Of a stretch of DNA of 63,530 nt, positions 6,634 to 16,682 are shown in pieces. The notes under the pieces are model-generated. The model saw only the letters and a list, made by a program, of their open reading frames with translations. It was not told the origin of the DNA and did no database searches. A program made the translations under genes and the position numbers. Origin of the DNA: an uncultured Lachnospiraceae bacterium (GTDB taxonomy: Bacteria > Bacillota > Clostridia > Lachnospirales > Lachnospiraceae); assembly GCA_910588955.1 (NCBI GenBank), contig CAJURQ010000018.1:1-63530 (forward strand), written 5' to 3'. Numbering within the stretch: the first letter of the stretch is position 1; each line of letters opens with the position of its first letter.

Positions 6634-9180
6634 ATGGAAAACGAACAAAATGAAAAAAAGGGCGGCAATCAGGCAATGGTCAAAATCTGCGGATTCATTG
6701 TGGATAAACGGAATCTGTTTTTCCTGCTGTTTGGCATTTTGATCATTTTTTCTGCCGTATCAAGAAACTGGGTGAACGTGGAGAACTCTATGTCCCATTA
6801 CCTGCCGGATTCCACGGAGACGAAGCAGGGTCTGGATCTGATGGAACAGGAATTTATTACATATGGCACCTGTGACGTGATGGTGGCAAACGTCTCTTAT
6901 GAACAGGCAGAGTCTATTGAGCGGAAGCTGGAGTTTATGCCGGGCGTTTTTATGGTGGACTTTGACGATTCGGAGGAGCATTATTTCAACGGTTCTTCCT
7001 ATTATAATGTCACCTTTGATTATGACGAGAAGGACGACCAATGCTTGGAGGTATTGGATCGGGTGAAGGAAGAGCTGGACGGCTATGACTATTACCTGTC
7101 CACAACGCTGGGGGATATTGAAGCCGAGCTGATTGCGGAGGAGATGAACGTCATCGTCGTTCTGGTGGCTTTCGTCGTGGTGACTGTGCTTTTGCTTACC
7201 TCGCAGGCTTATGCGGAGGTGCCGGTGCTGCTGATTACTTTTGTGGCTGCGGCGATTTTGCAGATGGGGACGAATTTCATTTTCGGTACGATTTCCTTTG
7301 TGTCCAATTCTGTGACGGTGGTGCTGCAGCTGGCGCTGTCGGTGGATTACGCCATTATTCTTTTGAACAGATATAAGGAGGAACATGCCACGCTGGAATC
7401 CCGCGAGGCGATCATTATCGCTTTAAGCAAGGCGATCCCGGAGATCTGCGGCAGTTCTCTTACAACGATTGGCGGTCTGATCGCCATGGGCTTTATGCAG
7501 TATAAGATGGGACCGGATTTGTCCATGTGTCTGATCAAGTCCATTTTTCTGGCGCTGGGTTCGGTATTCCTGCTGATGCCGGGCGTGATTATGCTGTTTT
7601 CTAAGTTGATGGATACGACCAAACACAAGAACTTTATTCCGGATATTCCTTTTGTGGGAAAATTCGATTACGCAACGAGACATATTGTGGCGCCGCTTTT
7701 TGTGCTTGTGATTGTGGGGGCGTATACCGTTTCCAGCAAATGCCCTTATGTGTTCGGCGACAGTACGATCACGCCGCCGATTCAGAACAGCATTCAGAAG
7801 ACGGAGGAACTGCAGACCGAGAATTTCGGCGCCAGCAATATGGTTGCGCTGATTGTGCCTGCGGGGGACTATGAGAAAGAGGCAAAGCTGCTTGAAGAGC
7901 TGGAGGCTTGTCCCGAGGTAGATTACACGCAGGGGCTGGCAAATATCGAGGCGCTCGACGATTACTGTCTCACGGATAAGCTGACGCCGAGACAGTTCTC
8001 GGAACTGATCGATCTGGATTATGAGGTGGCGGAGCTGGTATATGCGGCTTACGCCGTGAATGATGAAGACTACGCGAAGGTGGTCAACGGTCTGCCCGAA
8101 TACAAGGTGTCCCTGATCGACATGTTTATGTTTGTCCATGACGAGGTGGAGGAAGGGTATGTCACGCTTGAGGATGACTTACAGGATACGCTGGACGAGG
8201 CGTTTGACGCCATGAACTTTGCAAAGAACCAGTTGCAGGGTGAGAACTACAGCCGTATGCTCGTCTTTCTGACACTTCCCGAGGAGAGTGAGGAAACCTT
8301 TGCCTTCCTCGATAAGATGCATGAAATCGCGGACAAGTATTATCCAAACGGCAAGGTGCTGGTATGCGGTGAGTCGGTGAGTCAGTACGATCTGCAGAAA
8401 ACGTTTGGCAGAGATAATCTGGTCAACAACGTGGTGTCCATTTTGGCAGTGCTGGTGGTGCTCCTGTTCACCTTCAAGTCGGCGGGTATGCCGGTGCTTT
8501 TGATCGCGGTGATTCAGGGCTGTATCTGGCTGAACTTTTCTATTCCGGCGCTGCAGCATGACAATATTTTCTTCATGTCCTATCTAATCGTCAGCTCGAT
8601 TCAGATGGGTGCGAACATCGACTACGCCATTGTCATTGCTGGGCGGTATATGGAGCTTCGCAAGGAGTACGGCAGGCGGCAGTCCATTATAGACTCCATG
8701 AATCAGGCGTTCCCGACAATCATTACCTCGGGAACGATGATGGTGGTGGCAGGCTTTTTAATCGGCAAGCTGACATCCAATGCGGCGATTTTCGGTATCG
8801 GAAAATGTTTGGGAAGAGGAACTTCGATTTCCATTTTGGTGACGATGTTTGTCCTGCCGCAGATTCTTCTGGTGGGCGATAAGATTATTGAAAAGACTGC
8901 ATTTGTCATGAATATGCCGATTCGCACGAAGAATGTGACCGGACTTATGAGAGTGGACGGTCTGGTGCGCGGTCGGATTGAGGGTACCGTGACAGGCAGC
9001 ATGAGCGCCATTGTCAGAGGTAACGTGAGCGCTTATGTGGAGGCGGGAGATGTGACGGAAATCACGGAGGAAGAGTACAGGCAGCTGACGGAGACGGTGT
9101 CTGAGGAGATGGCGAGCAGGCAGCCGATAGGCGCTGCGGCTGAGACGAAAGAGAGCAGGGAGGTGGCGGATCATGAGTAA
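6634..9180 (+). CDS. MMPL/RND superfamily exporter
   Basis: This is a membrane transporter of about 848 residues with the duplicated RND plan. It has one membrane segment, an extracytoplasmic domain (about 65-190), a five-to-six-helix block, a second extracytoplasmic domain (about 370-600), then a second helix block. The paired helix motifs with an Asp-Tyr-Ala core (ALSVDYAIILLNRY and GANIDYAIVIAGRY) are characteristic and probably carry the proton-relay Asp. The frame opens at 6577, but ATG 6634 follows GAAAGAGGTG and is preferred. In Firmicutes, MMPL proteins export lipids, peptides or surface material. The next gene begins inside its last codons, so it is translationally coupled to the large surface protein. 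The cargo is unknown. Confidence 0.88.
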   Translation: MENEQNEKKGGNQAMVKICGFIVDKRNLFFLLFGILIIFSAVSRNWVNVENSMSHYLPDSTETKQGLDLMEQEFITYGTCDVMVANVSYEQAESIERKLEFMPGVFMVDFDDSEEHYFNGSSYYNVTFDYDEKDDQCLEVLDRVKEELDGYDYYLSTTLGDIEAELIAEEMNVIVVLVAFVVVTVLLLTSQAYAEVPVLLITFVAAAILQMGTNFIFGTISFVSNSVTVVLQLALSVDYAIILLNRYKEEHATLESREAIIIALSKAIPEICGSSLTTIGGLIAMGFMQYKMGPDLSMCLIKSIFLALGSVFLLMPGVIMLFSKLMDTTKHKNFIPDIPFVGKFDYATRHIVAPLFVLVIVGAYTVSSKCPYVFGDSTITPPIQNSIQKTEELQTENFGASNMVALIVPAGDYEKEAKLLEELEACPEVDYTQGLANIEALDDYCLTDKLTPRQFSELIDLDYEVAELVYAAYAVNDEDYAKVVNGLPEYKVSLIDMFMFVHDEVEEGYVTLEDDLQDTLDEAFDAMNFAKNQLQGENYSRMLVFLTLPEESEETFAFLDKMHEIADKYYPNGKVLVCGESVSQYDLQKTFGRDNLVNNVVSILAVLVVLLFTFKSAGMPVLLIAVIQGCIWLNFSIPALQHDNIFFMSYLIVSSIQMGANIDYAIVIAGRYMELRKEYGRRQSIIDSMNQAFPTIITSGTMMVVAGFLIGKLTSNAAIFGIGKCLGRGTSISILVTMFVLPQILLVGDKIIEKTAFVMNMPIRTKNVTGLMRVDGLVRGRIEGTVTGSMSAIVRGNVSAYVEAGDVTEITEEEYRQLTETVSEEMASRQPIGAAAETKESREVADHE

Positions 9181-12100
9181 GAAAAGAGTGATGGCGCTGT
9201 TGCTTTCTGCGGCGATGGTTTTGAGTGCTTTTCCGGTATCGTCTGTGTGGGCATTGGAAGAAAAGCCGCAGTCAGAGGCGGAGAAAGAAGCGGAAGCAGA
9301 GAAACGGGCGGAGGATAAAGAAAAAGACGGGGAGACTGAGGAGAACGAGGAGGAAGAAGTCGCCAGCGTGGAGGACGCCAACGAGACGATTGCCTCTTAC
9401 GACGACGAGGAAGTAGAATGGGAAGAAGTTTACATAAATAACGCAGAGGGGCTGAAAAACTTTTCCAGAGACTGTTGGCTTGACACTTGGTCGCAGAACA
9501 AAAAGGTGTATCTGACGGCGGACATTGACTTGGCAGGGGAGAACTTTGTCTCCATACCGACTTTCGGCGGTTATTTCGACGGGCAGGGACACACCGTCAG
9601 CGGTTTTCTGGTGCACAAGCCGGTATCCTATGTGGGACTGTTCAACTATACACAGGAGACGGCGGTGATTGCCAATCTGAAAGTGGAGGGAACGGTTAAG
9701 CCGACAGGGCAGCAGATGGTGGTAGGCGGTATCGTCGGGGATAACAGCGGCATCCTGTTAAACTGTGTCTTTGAGGGCGTTGTGGAGGCAAATGATTATG
9801 TGGGCGGCATTACCGGCTACAACGAGATCAGTGGCGTACTGATGGACAGTGAGGCAAAAGGAACGATCACGGGCGCGCATTATACGGGCGGTATAGCGGG
9901 CGATAATGTGGGTAACATTGTAGGCTGTCTCAACCGCGCTGATGTCAACACTTCCAGTGAAGATAAGGCAAAATCTCTGGAGGATATCGATCTGGGGCAG
10001 TACACGGCAGGACTCTTGGGCTCTCTGGAAGGGGGAGCGGACGAGAAGAGCGAAAAGCTCTCCACCACGGAAAATACGGTGGATACGGGCGGCATAGCAG
10101 GGCTTTCCACGGGCATTATACAGAACTGTGTCAATGAGGGCACGATCGGCTATGAGCACGTCGGCTATAACACAGGCGGCATAGCGGGCAGACAGTCGGG
10201 CTATGTGTATTCCTGCGCTAACAAGGGAAAGATATACGGGCGTAAAGATGTGGGCGGCATTGTCGGGCAGGCGGAGCCGTACATAGCGGTGGATTTGTCG
10301 GAAGATATTGTGCGGCAGTTGTCGGATCATATCGATATCATGCATGACCAGATCGGCAAGATGCTGGATGACGCGGGAGACCGATCGGATGTGCTTTCCA
10401 ACAGGCTCTCGGTGATCCGGGATTTTGCGGATCGGGCACTCGATGATACCCATACGCTGGCGGATCGGACGGTGGAATGGACGGACAGCATGATGGATTC
10501 CGTCAATGAGGCGGTCAGCCGTTTTGACTATGTGCTGGATGAGACGGCGAAGGACGGCGGTGTGATGGATCACGCTTCAGACGCGGCGGGAGACGTGAAA
10601 GATGCGGCAGGGAAATTGGAGGACATGGTAAAGTCCATGGATCTCTATCAATATATGACGCCCGAGGAAAAGGAGCAGTACGATCAGGCAAAGAAGGCGA
10701 TCGAGGAAGCGGGGAAACAGCACGCTGAGGATGTGGCGAAGGCTACGGAGGCTTATGAGAATTATTATATTGGTAAGGCTGCAAACGAGGATACGACCCA
10801 TGAATATGATTTAAAACCCGTACGGGAATCAGGCGTGGACAGCAGCTGGAGCTATACTTCCATTTCTTTTGAGGATGTGCCGGGAAGCTATATGGGAATT
10901 ACCGGATGGGTGCATTATGACAGTAGTACTGGAGAGACAAGGGAATTTCCTCTTTCTGATGACAGCGCGCAGGCGGAAGCCGATCGGCAGGTGCAGGAAA
11001 AAGCGGCGGCGGAGATGGCTGCCAATGCCTCGCAGATTGCGGATGCCGCCGGAGATTACGCAGATAAGCAGTACAAGGATGCTCACGGCAGCAGTTACAC
11101 AGACGATATGCGCAAATATCTGGAAACGATGACGGATATTGCGTCCCGACACACGGACGAGATGACAGACGCCGCGAAAAAGCAGCTGCAGTCTGCCGCA
11201 TCCTCGGCAAAGGACGCCGCGGAAAACTTGGAAGATATGGGCGAGGGGACGAAGGATATCCTCACCACGCTTAACGACAAACCCGATCTCGCCTTTCCGA
11301 GACTCGGGGAGGACTACCGCTCCACTACGGGAAGTCTTAACTCCAACTTAAAAAATATCTCCGAAAATATGGGCTATTTGAATGACGAGATGTCTTCGTC
11401 GGGAGACCTTCTGGGAGACGATCTGTCGGATATCAATGACCAGTTCAGCGAGATTATGCTTCTGTATACGGATGCGCTGGATGGTGTGCTGGATATGGAC
11501 TATTCCGACAGATATGAGGATGAGTCACAGACGGATGCGGAGGAGAGTATGGACGCCACCATTGCCAACTGTACCAACGGCGGAAACGTGGAGGCGGATT
11601 TGAATGTGTCGGGTATTGCCGGAACTATGGCGATTGAGTATGACTTTGATTTGGAGAGTGATATCACAGGGCTTGACGATGCCAGGGCAAATTCCACTTT
11701 TCTTACCAAATGTGTGCTCAGAAAGAATGTGAATCAGGGAAAAGTGACCGCGCAGAAGAGTTATGCGGGCGGTGTATGCGGTCTGCAGGAGATGGGCATG
11801 GTGCTTGGCTGTGAGAACTACGGCAGGATTGAGAGCACCGCAGGCGATTTTGTGGGCGGTATTGCAGGGCAGTCGCTGTCCCACATCAAACAGAGCTATG
11901 CCAAATGTACGATAGCGGGCGGGGAGTACGTCGCCGGGGTTGCCGGATGGGGCAATGGGATAGACGGCTGTCTTGCCATGGTGAAGGTGAAGGAGGCGGA
12001 AGCCTTTTCGGGCGCCATTGCGGGCAAGGTCTCCGACAACGCGGAGGTTACGGACAACTATTTCGTGTCGGAGGAGATTGCCGGCATCGATCGCATCAGC

Positions 12101-12892
12101 TACAGCGGCAAGGCGGAGCCTGTAAACTACCAGACGCTTTTGCAGACGGAGGGGATTCCCGCGAACTTCCGTAAAATGAAGATTACTTTTTATGCAGATG
12201 ATGAGGAGGTAGGGACGGTTGAGTGTTCCTACGGCGGCAGTGTGGCGTTGGATAAATACCCGAATATTCCGGTAAAGGAAGGGTTTTATGCGGATTGGGA
12301 TAATAAGGAGCTCACGAACGTCAAAGTTGATGAGGATGTGTCGGTAGAGTATGTGCGGTATCTGACAACGCTTGCCGGAAGTTGGATGCGGGATAACGGG
12401 CAATCCTCGCTTTTGGTGGACGGTCAGTTTGTGCAGGAAGATGTAATAACGGTGGAGAAACCCGAAACGACCGGACTGCAGGTGGCGCTCCCCTCGGGAG
12501 AAACGCCGGAGGAACTGACTGAGTGCTGGACACTGGAGATTCCGGATGACGGCGCATCCGCCCATCAGATTCGGTATCAGGCGCCGCAGGGGCAGACGGA
12601 GGGCGTTGAGATATATGTACAGGACGGCGCCGGATGGAGAAAGGCGGAGACGGAGCTTATGGGTATTTACCATCTTTTCTCCGCGGATGGCAGCAGCGTG
12701 AAGATCGCGGTCAGCGTGACCGAGAAAGGGATTATGGATTACATCGTCTTTATCGTCGCGGGCGCGGCTGCATTGCTTCTGGTGATTGCGCTGATTGTGC
12801 ATAAGAAACGGAAGAAGCGGAAAATGCGGAAGGCTGAGAACGACGCGGAAGGCGAAAATACGGAGGAAGACGCAGAAAAGGAGAAGAAGTAA
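9173..12892 (+). CDS. large membrane-anchored surface protein with GLUG-like repeats and coiled coils
   Basis: This 1239-residue protein starts with a clear Sec signal peptide (KKRVMALLLSAAMVLSAF, cleavage after about VWA). A highly acidic, low-complexity stretch follows (about 30-85). Residues about 150-370 and 780-960 hold GLUG-like repeats of the form VGGIVGxNxG, YxGGIAGDN and TGGIAGxQSG, a beta-solenoid type repeat of surface proteins. The region between (about 370-780) is predicted coiled coil with long heptad runs rich in Asp, Ala, Leu and Lys. A transmembrane helix near the end (YIVFIVAGAAALLLVIALIV) and a Lys/Arg tail anchor it in the membrane. It overlaps the MMPL gene by 8 bases. 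The combination suggests an extracellular partner or stalk for the exporter, which is an inference. Confidence 0.85.
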   Translation: MSKKRVMALLLSAAMVLSAFPVSSVWALEEKPQSEAEKEAEAEKRAEDKEKDGETEENEEEEVASVEDANETIASYDDEEVEWEEVYINNAEGLKNFSRDCWLDTWSQNKKVYLTADIDLAGENFVSIPTFGGYFDGQGHTVSGFLVHKPVSYVGLFNYTQETAVIANLKVEGTVKPTGQQMVVGGIVGDNSGILLNCVFEGVVEANDYVGGITGYNEISGVLMDSEAKGTITGAHYTGGIAGDNVGNIVGCLNRADVNTSSEDKAKSLEDIDLGQYTAGLLGSLEGGADEKSEKLSTTENTVDTGGIAGLSTGIIQNCVNEGTIGYEHVGYNTGGIAGRQSGYVYSCANKGKIYGRKDVGGIVGQAEPYIAVDLSEDIVRQLSDHIDIMHDQIGKMLDDAGDRSDVLSNRLSVIRDFADRALDDTHTLADRTVEWTDSMMDSVNEAVSRFDYVLDETAKDGGVMDHASDAAGDVKDAAGKLEDMVKSMDLYQYMTPEEKEQYDQAKKAIEEAGKQHAEDVAKATEAYENYYIGKAANEDTTHEYDLKPVRESGVDSSWSYTSISFEDVPGSYMGITGWVHYDSSTGETREFPLSDDSAQAEADRQVQEKAAAEMAANASQIADAAGDYADKQYKDAHGSSYTDDMRKYLETMTDIASRHTDEMTDAAKKQLQSAASSAKDAAENLEDMGEGTKDILTTLNDKPDLAFPRLGEDYRSTTGSLNSNLKNISENMGYLNDEMSSSGDLLGDDLSDINDQFSEIMLLYTDALDGVLDMDYSDRYEDESQTDAEESMDATIANCTNGGNVEADLNVSGIAGTMAIEYDFDLESDITGLDDARANSTFLTKCVLRKNVNQGKVTAQKSYAGGVCGLQEMGMVLGCENYGRIESTAGDFVGGIAGQSLSHIKQSYAKCTIAGGEYVAGVAGWGNGIDGCLAMVKVKEAEAFSGAIAGKVSDNAEVTDNYFVSEEIAGIDRISYSGKAEPVNYQTLLQTEGIPANFRKMKITFYADDEEVGTVECSYGGSVALDKYPNIPVKEGFYADWDNKELTNVKVDEDVSVEYVRYLTTLAGSWMRDNGQSSLLVDGQFVQEDVITVEKPETTGLQVALPSGETPEELTECWTLEIPDDGASAHQIRYQAPQGQTEGVEIYVQDGAGWRKAETELMGIYHLFSADGSSVKIAVSVTEKGIMDYIVFIVAGAAALLLVIALIVHKKRKKRKMRKAENDAEGENTEEDAEKEKK

Positions 12893-12930
12893 AGTTTCGT
12901 ATCGCCCGGTAACATAAGAGATATAGGGGA

Positions 12931-12960
12931 AGGAGCATATCGCGAGGGTATGCTCCTTTT
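12931..12960 (+). terminator. rho-independent terminator
   Basis: AGGAGCATA (12931-12939) and TATGCTCCT (12949-12957) form a perfect 9-bp stem with a 9-base loop, followed by a short T run ending in TTTTG. It lies 38 bases after the surface protein gene and ends the plus-strand pair. The antiporter operon converges on it from the right. Confidence 0.8.
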
Positions 12961-13004
12961 GTTTCCCCCTGTTTTCACGTCAAGAAAATTGATACTTTAC
13001 GTCC

Positions 13005-15155
13005 TTACAGCCCGAACACATCCTTGATAAACAGATACGCCACCGTCAGAATCAGCCCGACGCAGAAGAGCAGCAGCCCGAAGGACATGCTTCTGGTGAT
13101 CATCATGGTATTTTCGCTCCATTCCTCGTGCATCAGCGCCAGCTTATGCTCATAATTCTGCTTTTTCGGATGTTTGCGGCGCAGAGTCAGATTGCCGATC
13201 CTCTCAAAGAAAGAGGCGGTGCAGGCGGCGAGATGCGTAAAGACATTGCCCTCGGGACGCTCATGGGGCAGTTTTTCGTCGCGGTAGACTGTTTTTCTGA
13301 GCACGACAACGATTGTATCCACCAGACTGTCCAGAAAACGGCAGATCATACCGAAGGTAAAGGGCAGAATCCGTAACAGCAGAGGGCGGTAGATCAGGTT
13401 TTCCAGATCCATCCAAACCGGCAAGCGGTTTGCATAATATCTATTACCGGATTCTTTCTTCATAAGCAGCGGACGCACGATAAAGCCGTAAATCAGTGCG
13501 CCAAACACAAGGGAAATCAACGCGCCCCTCAGGTTGCCGAAAGAGAAGTAGGAGACTTTTTCCATGACTTCCATGTGCAGGAAGCTCTGACCCATATCGG
13601 CGATACCGTCCATGACAGTGCCCGGCAGGCATCCCATGATCGGCAGCAGGACGGCGCTTGCGGTGAGGGCAAAGGCGCTTGCACGGTTCATGTATTTGCC
13701 CTGTAAGGCGTCATATTTTTTCTGCACGTCCTCGTCTGTGTTTTTTTCGACGAAGAGGCAGACGTAAAGCTTGGTCATGTAAGCGATGGTCAAACCGCCG
13801 CTCAACAGGAAAATCCACTCGACGGCGCGCATAAAGGAAGCGCTGAAAAATGCGGGTATCACGTCCGCGTTGATCAGAAATAGATATTCCACAATGCTCT
13901 CGTGGAGCAGTGTCTTGCTGACGTAGCCGTTAAAGAGCGGGATGCCGCCGATCCCAAGCGCGCCCGTCAAAAAGATAACGTGTAAGAGCGGTTTCTTTCG
14001 CCCGAAACCACGGATCTCGTTCAAATCCAGTTTATGCACATTCATAAAGACTACGCCCGCCGCCATAAACAGCACGAGCTTGATCAGGGAGTGGTTTACC
14101 ATGTGAAGGAGACTGCCGCGCAGCGCGATTGCATTTTCTTTACCAAGCAGTCCTGCCATGCCCACGCCCACAAGGATAAAACCGATCTGGGAGACGGAGG
14201 AGCATGCCAGCGTCCGTTTCAGGTCAATAGAGAACAACGCCAGCAGCGCGCCGATCACCATGGTGAAAACGCCCAAGATCAGTATCATGCCGCCCCAAGC
14301 CGCGTTTCTGAAAAAAATATCTGCTGTCAGAATCAGAATGCCGTACATGCCCGCTTTGGTCAGGATGCCGGAAAGCAGGGCGGAGGCGGGAGCGGGCGCA
14401 ACAGGGTGCGCTTTCGGCAGCCAGATATGCAGCGGAAACATACCCGCTTTCGCGCCGAAACCGAACAGAAGACAGAGTCCTGCAGCCCAGATTTTCTTTT
14501 CTGGAATCCCGCTGGAAGTCATGAGTACATAGTTATCATAGCAGCCGCTCAGCTCTGCAAAGTTTAATGTTCCGGTCATATCATATAAAAGGAAAATACC
14601 CATCAGCATGACCAGTCCGCCGAGAACGGCAACGGTCAGATAAGTTGCGCCGGCACGCATGGATTCCGGCTTTTCGTCGTGCACCACCCAGACATAGGAA
14701 GTGAACGACATGATTTCAAAAAAGAGAAAAGTCGTGTAAAAGTCGGCGGAGAAGAAAACGCCCTCCGTCGCGCCGAGCGTCAGCAGCAGGAACAGATAGT
14801 AGCGGTTTCTGTTTCTGTAGTGCCCAAAGTATTCTCTGGAAAACAGAGTGGTCATAAACCACATAAAGGAAGCGACCGTGCCGTACAAGGCGCGGAAACC
14901 GTCCAGCGTAAAATGGATGTGCATACCGAGATCAAGCTCGTCGGCGAGTGCAAAGGGGGTGATGGTACCCGGTGCCGCGCCGCTGCCGGTTCGTAGCAGC
15001 AGAAGGGCGCAAAAAGCAAGAGTAACACCTGTTATGATAATTGCAAAAATGTTTCGCCCGTCCTTGTGGCGGCGTCCGATACCGTAGCTTGCAAATGACG
15101 CAAGCATCGGCAGGAAGACCGCGCCTTCGATTAGGATACTTGTATTGTTCTGCAT
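13005..15155 (-). CDS. NuoL/MrpA-like large proton-conducting antiporter subunit
   Basis: This 716-residue polytopic membrane protein belongs to the proton-conducting transporter family (Proton_antipo_M) shared by complex I NuoL and Mrp/Mbh antiporters. Channel residues can be seen: a Glu in LFFEIMSFTSYVW, a Lys in GFGAKAGMFPLHIWLP and a Lys in SGILTKAGMYG. The C-terminal ~200 residues form an extra helical/soluble extension, longer than in MrpD. It is the last gene of the ten-gene operon. It is far shorter than a classic MrpA and is not followed by hydrogenase genes. The start ATG is preceded by GAGGTT. It probably works in the membrane as a fourth antiporter-like module of the complex. Confidence 0.87.
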   Translation of the reverse strand: MQNNTSILIEGAVFLPMLASFASYGIGRRHKDGRNIFAIIITGVTLAFCALLLLRTGSGAAPGTITPFALADELDLGMHIHFTLDGFRALYGTVASFMWFMTTLFSREYFGHYRNRNRYYLFLLLTLGATEGVFFSADFYTTFLFFEIMSFTSYVWVVHDEKPESMRAGATYLTVAVLGGLVMLMGIFLLYDMTGTLNFAELSGCYDNYVLMTSSGIPEKKIWAAGLCLLFGFGAKAGMFPLHIWLPKAHPVAPAPASALLSGILTKAGMYGILILTADIFFRNAAWGGMILILGVFTMVIGALLALFSIDLKRTLACSSVSQIGFILVGVGMAGLLGKENAIALRGSLLHMVNHSLIKLVLFMAAGVVFMNVHKLDLNEIRGFGRKKPLLHVIFLTGALGIGGIPLFNGYVSKTLLHESIVEYLFLINADVIPAFFSASFMRAVEWIFLLSGGLTIAYMTKLYVCLFVEKNTDEDVQKKYDALQGKYMNRASAFALTASAVLLPIMGCLPGTVMDGIADMGQSFLHMEVMEKVSYFSFGNLRGALISLVFGALIYGFIVRPLLMKKESGNRYYANRLPVWMDLENLIYRPLLLRILPFTFGMICRFLDSLVDTIVVVLRKTVYRDEKLPHERPEGNVFTHLAACTASFFERIGNLTLRRKHPKKQNYEHKLALMHEEWSENTMMITRSMSFGLLLFCVGLILTVAYLFIKDVFGL

Positions 15156-15205
15156 AATAACCTCTTTCCGGAGCGTTTACGCAAACTGACCTCCATTTCG
15201 CCATT

Positions 15206-16669
15206 TTATACGTTTCCCGTGGCAACGTTCATGAAGAAATCCACAATCGGCTGGGAATAAATTCCAAAGCCGATGATAAAAATCGTAAATACAAACAGCG
15301 GAAGCAGCATCTTCCATCCGGGATCTTTTACGTCAGAAATTGCTTTGTAGTCAAAATCTTTTCCGGGAAAGAAGGCGCGCACCACCATCGTGAGCATGTA
15401 AATTGCAGTCAAGAGCGCCGATACTAAGAGACAGGCGATGCCGCTCCACGCTAACGGGTTTTCGCTTGCCACCGCTGCTTGGGCAAGATTCCACTTGCTG
15501 ACAAAACCGGTAAGCCCCGGCACGCCCATAAGGGCTAGTGCGGAGATGGTGAAAATGCCGAAGGTGCAAGGCATTTTATAACCAAAGCCATCCAGCTCGT
15601 GCACATAGTGGCGGTCTGTCTGGTGCATGACCGCGCCGGCGCAGAAGAAGGAAGTGATCTTCATCAAGGCGTGGAACACCAGATGAGTCAGCGCACCCAC
15701 CAATCCAAGAGGCGTCATGAGAACCGTCCCAAACAGGATGTAGGAAAGGTTGCTTATGGTCGAGTATGCAAGCCTCCTTTTGATATGGGTCTCCTTCACG
15801 GCGCGGCTGCAGCCGTAGACGATGGTAAACATGACAACGATCATGACCACGGTCTGCGCCCATGTGCCCCGCAGGAAATCTGTGCCGAAGCTGTAGTAGG
15901 TGAGCCGCATGATGGCAAAAGCGCCGGCTTTTACCACGGCGACCGCATGGAGCAGTGCCGTGACGGGAGTGGGGGCGACACCTGCCTGCGGCAGCCATGA
16001 ATTAAAGGGACAGACAGCCGCTTTCACACCGAAGCCCATAAATGCCATCACATAAATCAGCAGCAAAATATTGGTGTGTCCGGCGATCCTTGCCGGATCA
16101 AAAACGCCGCCAAGAATAAAGTCTGTTGTCGTACCGTAGACGATCACCATAATCAGCCCGATGAAGGCGAATGCCGCGCCGCCCAGAGAATAGTAGAGAT
16201 ATTTGCGGCTTGCCAGCACCGCCTCGCGGGTCAGCGTATGCATGACAAGGGGGACGGTAACTAACGTCAGCAGCTCATAAAAGAAGTACATGGTGAGCAG
16301 ATTGGCGGCAAAAGCGATACCCAGTGTCACACCGTATGTCAGCGTATAGAAGAGGAAAAATATATTTTCGTGCTGTTCTTTTGTCATGTACTCGAAAGCG
16401 TAGAGTGTCGCAAAGGGCCAGAGCGCGGAGACAAGCCCCGCGAACACCATACTCATGCCGTCCACACGGAAACTGATATTCAAGTTACCCGTAAAATGCG
16501 CCAGAAGGAAGGTGCTGTCCGAATGGTGCAGGAGCAGATACCATACAAGAAGACTGTTTACAACCACGGCAGTCTCCAGAAAAACTTCTTTCTGCCACCT
16601 TTTCCGAAAAGGAATCACAGGTACCAGAAATCCAGTTATAAAAGGAATTAAGATCACTGAAATAATCAT
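15206..16669 (-). CDS. Mrp-type antiporter subunit D-like (third copy)
   Basis: This membrane protein of about 487 residues is of the MrpD/NuoM/NuoN type. Conserved channel motifs are YFFYELLTLVTVPLV (Glu) and VKAAVCPFNSWLPQAGVAPTP followed by HAVAVVKAGAF (Lys). The frame opens at 16690, but the ATG at 16669 has AGGAGGG seven to eight bases upstream and is preferred. With that start the previous gene ends 14 bases before it. It is one of three consecutive MrpD-like paralogues in the operon. Compared with the other two it has the more divergent Asn-Ser-Trp motif where His-Ala-Trp is usual. Confidence 0.86.
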   Translation of the reverse strand: MIISVILIPFITGFLVPVIPFRKRWQKEVFLETAVVVNSLLVWYLLLHHSDSTFLLAHFTGNLNISFRVDGMSMVFAGLVSALWPFATLYAFEYMTKEQHENIFFLFYTLTYGVTLGIAFAANLLTMYFFYELLTLVTVPLVMHTLTREAVLASRKYLYYSLGGAAFAFIGLIMVIVYGTTTDFILGGVFDPARIAGHTNILLLIYVMAFMGFGVKAAVCPFNSWLPQAGVAPTPVTALLHAVAVVKAGAFAIMRLTYYSFGTDFLRGTWAQTVVMIVVMFTIVYGCSRAVKETHIKRRLAYSTISNLSYILFGTVLMTPLGLVGALTHLVFHALMKITSFFCAGAVMHQTDRHYVHELDGFGYKMPCTFGIFTISALALMGVPGLTGFVSKWNLAQAAVASENPLAWSGIACLLVSALLTAIYMLTMVVRAFFPGKDFDYKAISDVKDPGWKMLLPLFVFTIFIIGFGIYSQPIVDFFMNVATGNV

Positions 16670-16682
16670 AGCAGCCCTCCTA

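Noticed and set aside
11525..12802. 425-codon minus-strand frame opposite the GLUG protein gene
   Set aside because: It is rich in Arg, His and Ile as expected of a shadow frame, has no motif, and runs against a strong plus-strand gene.
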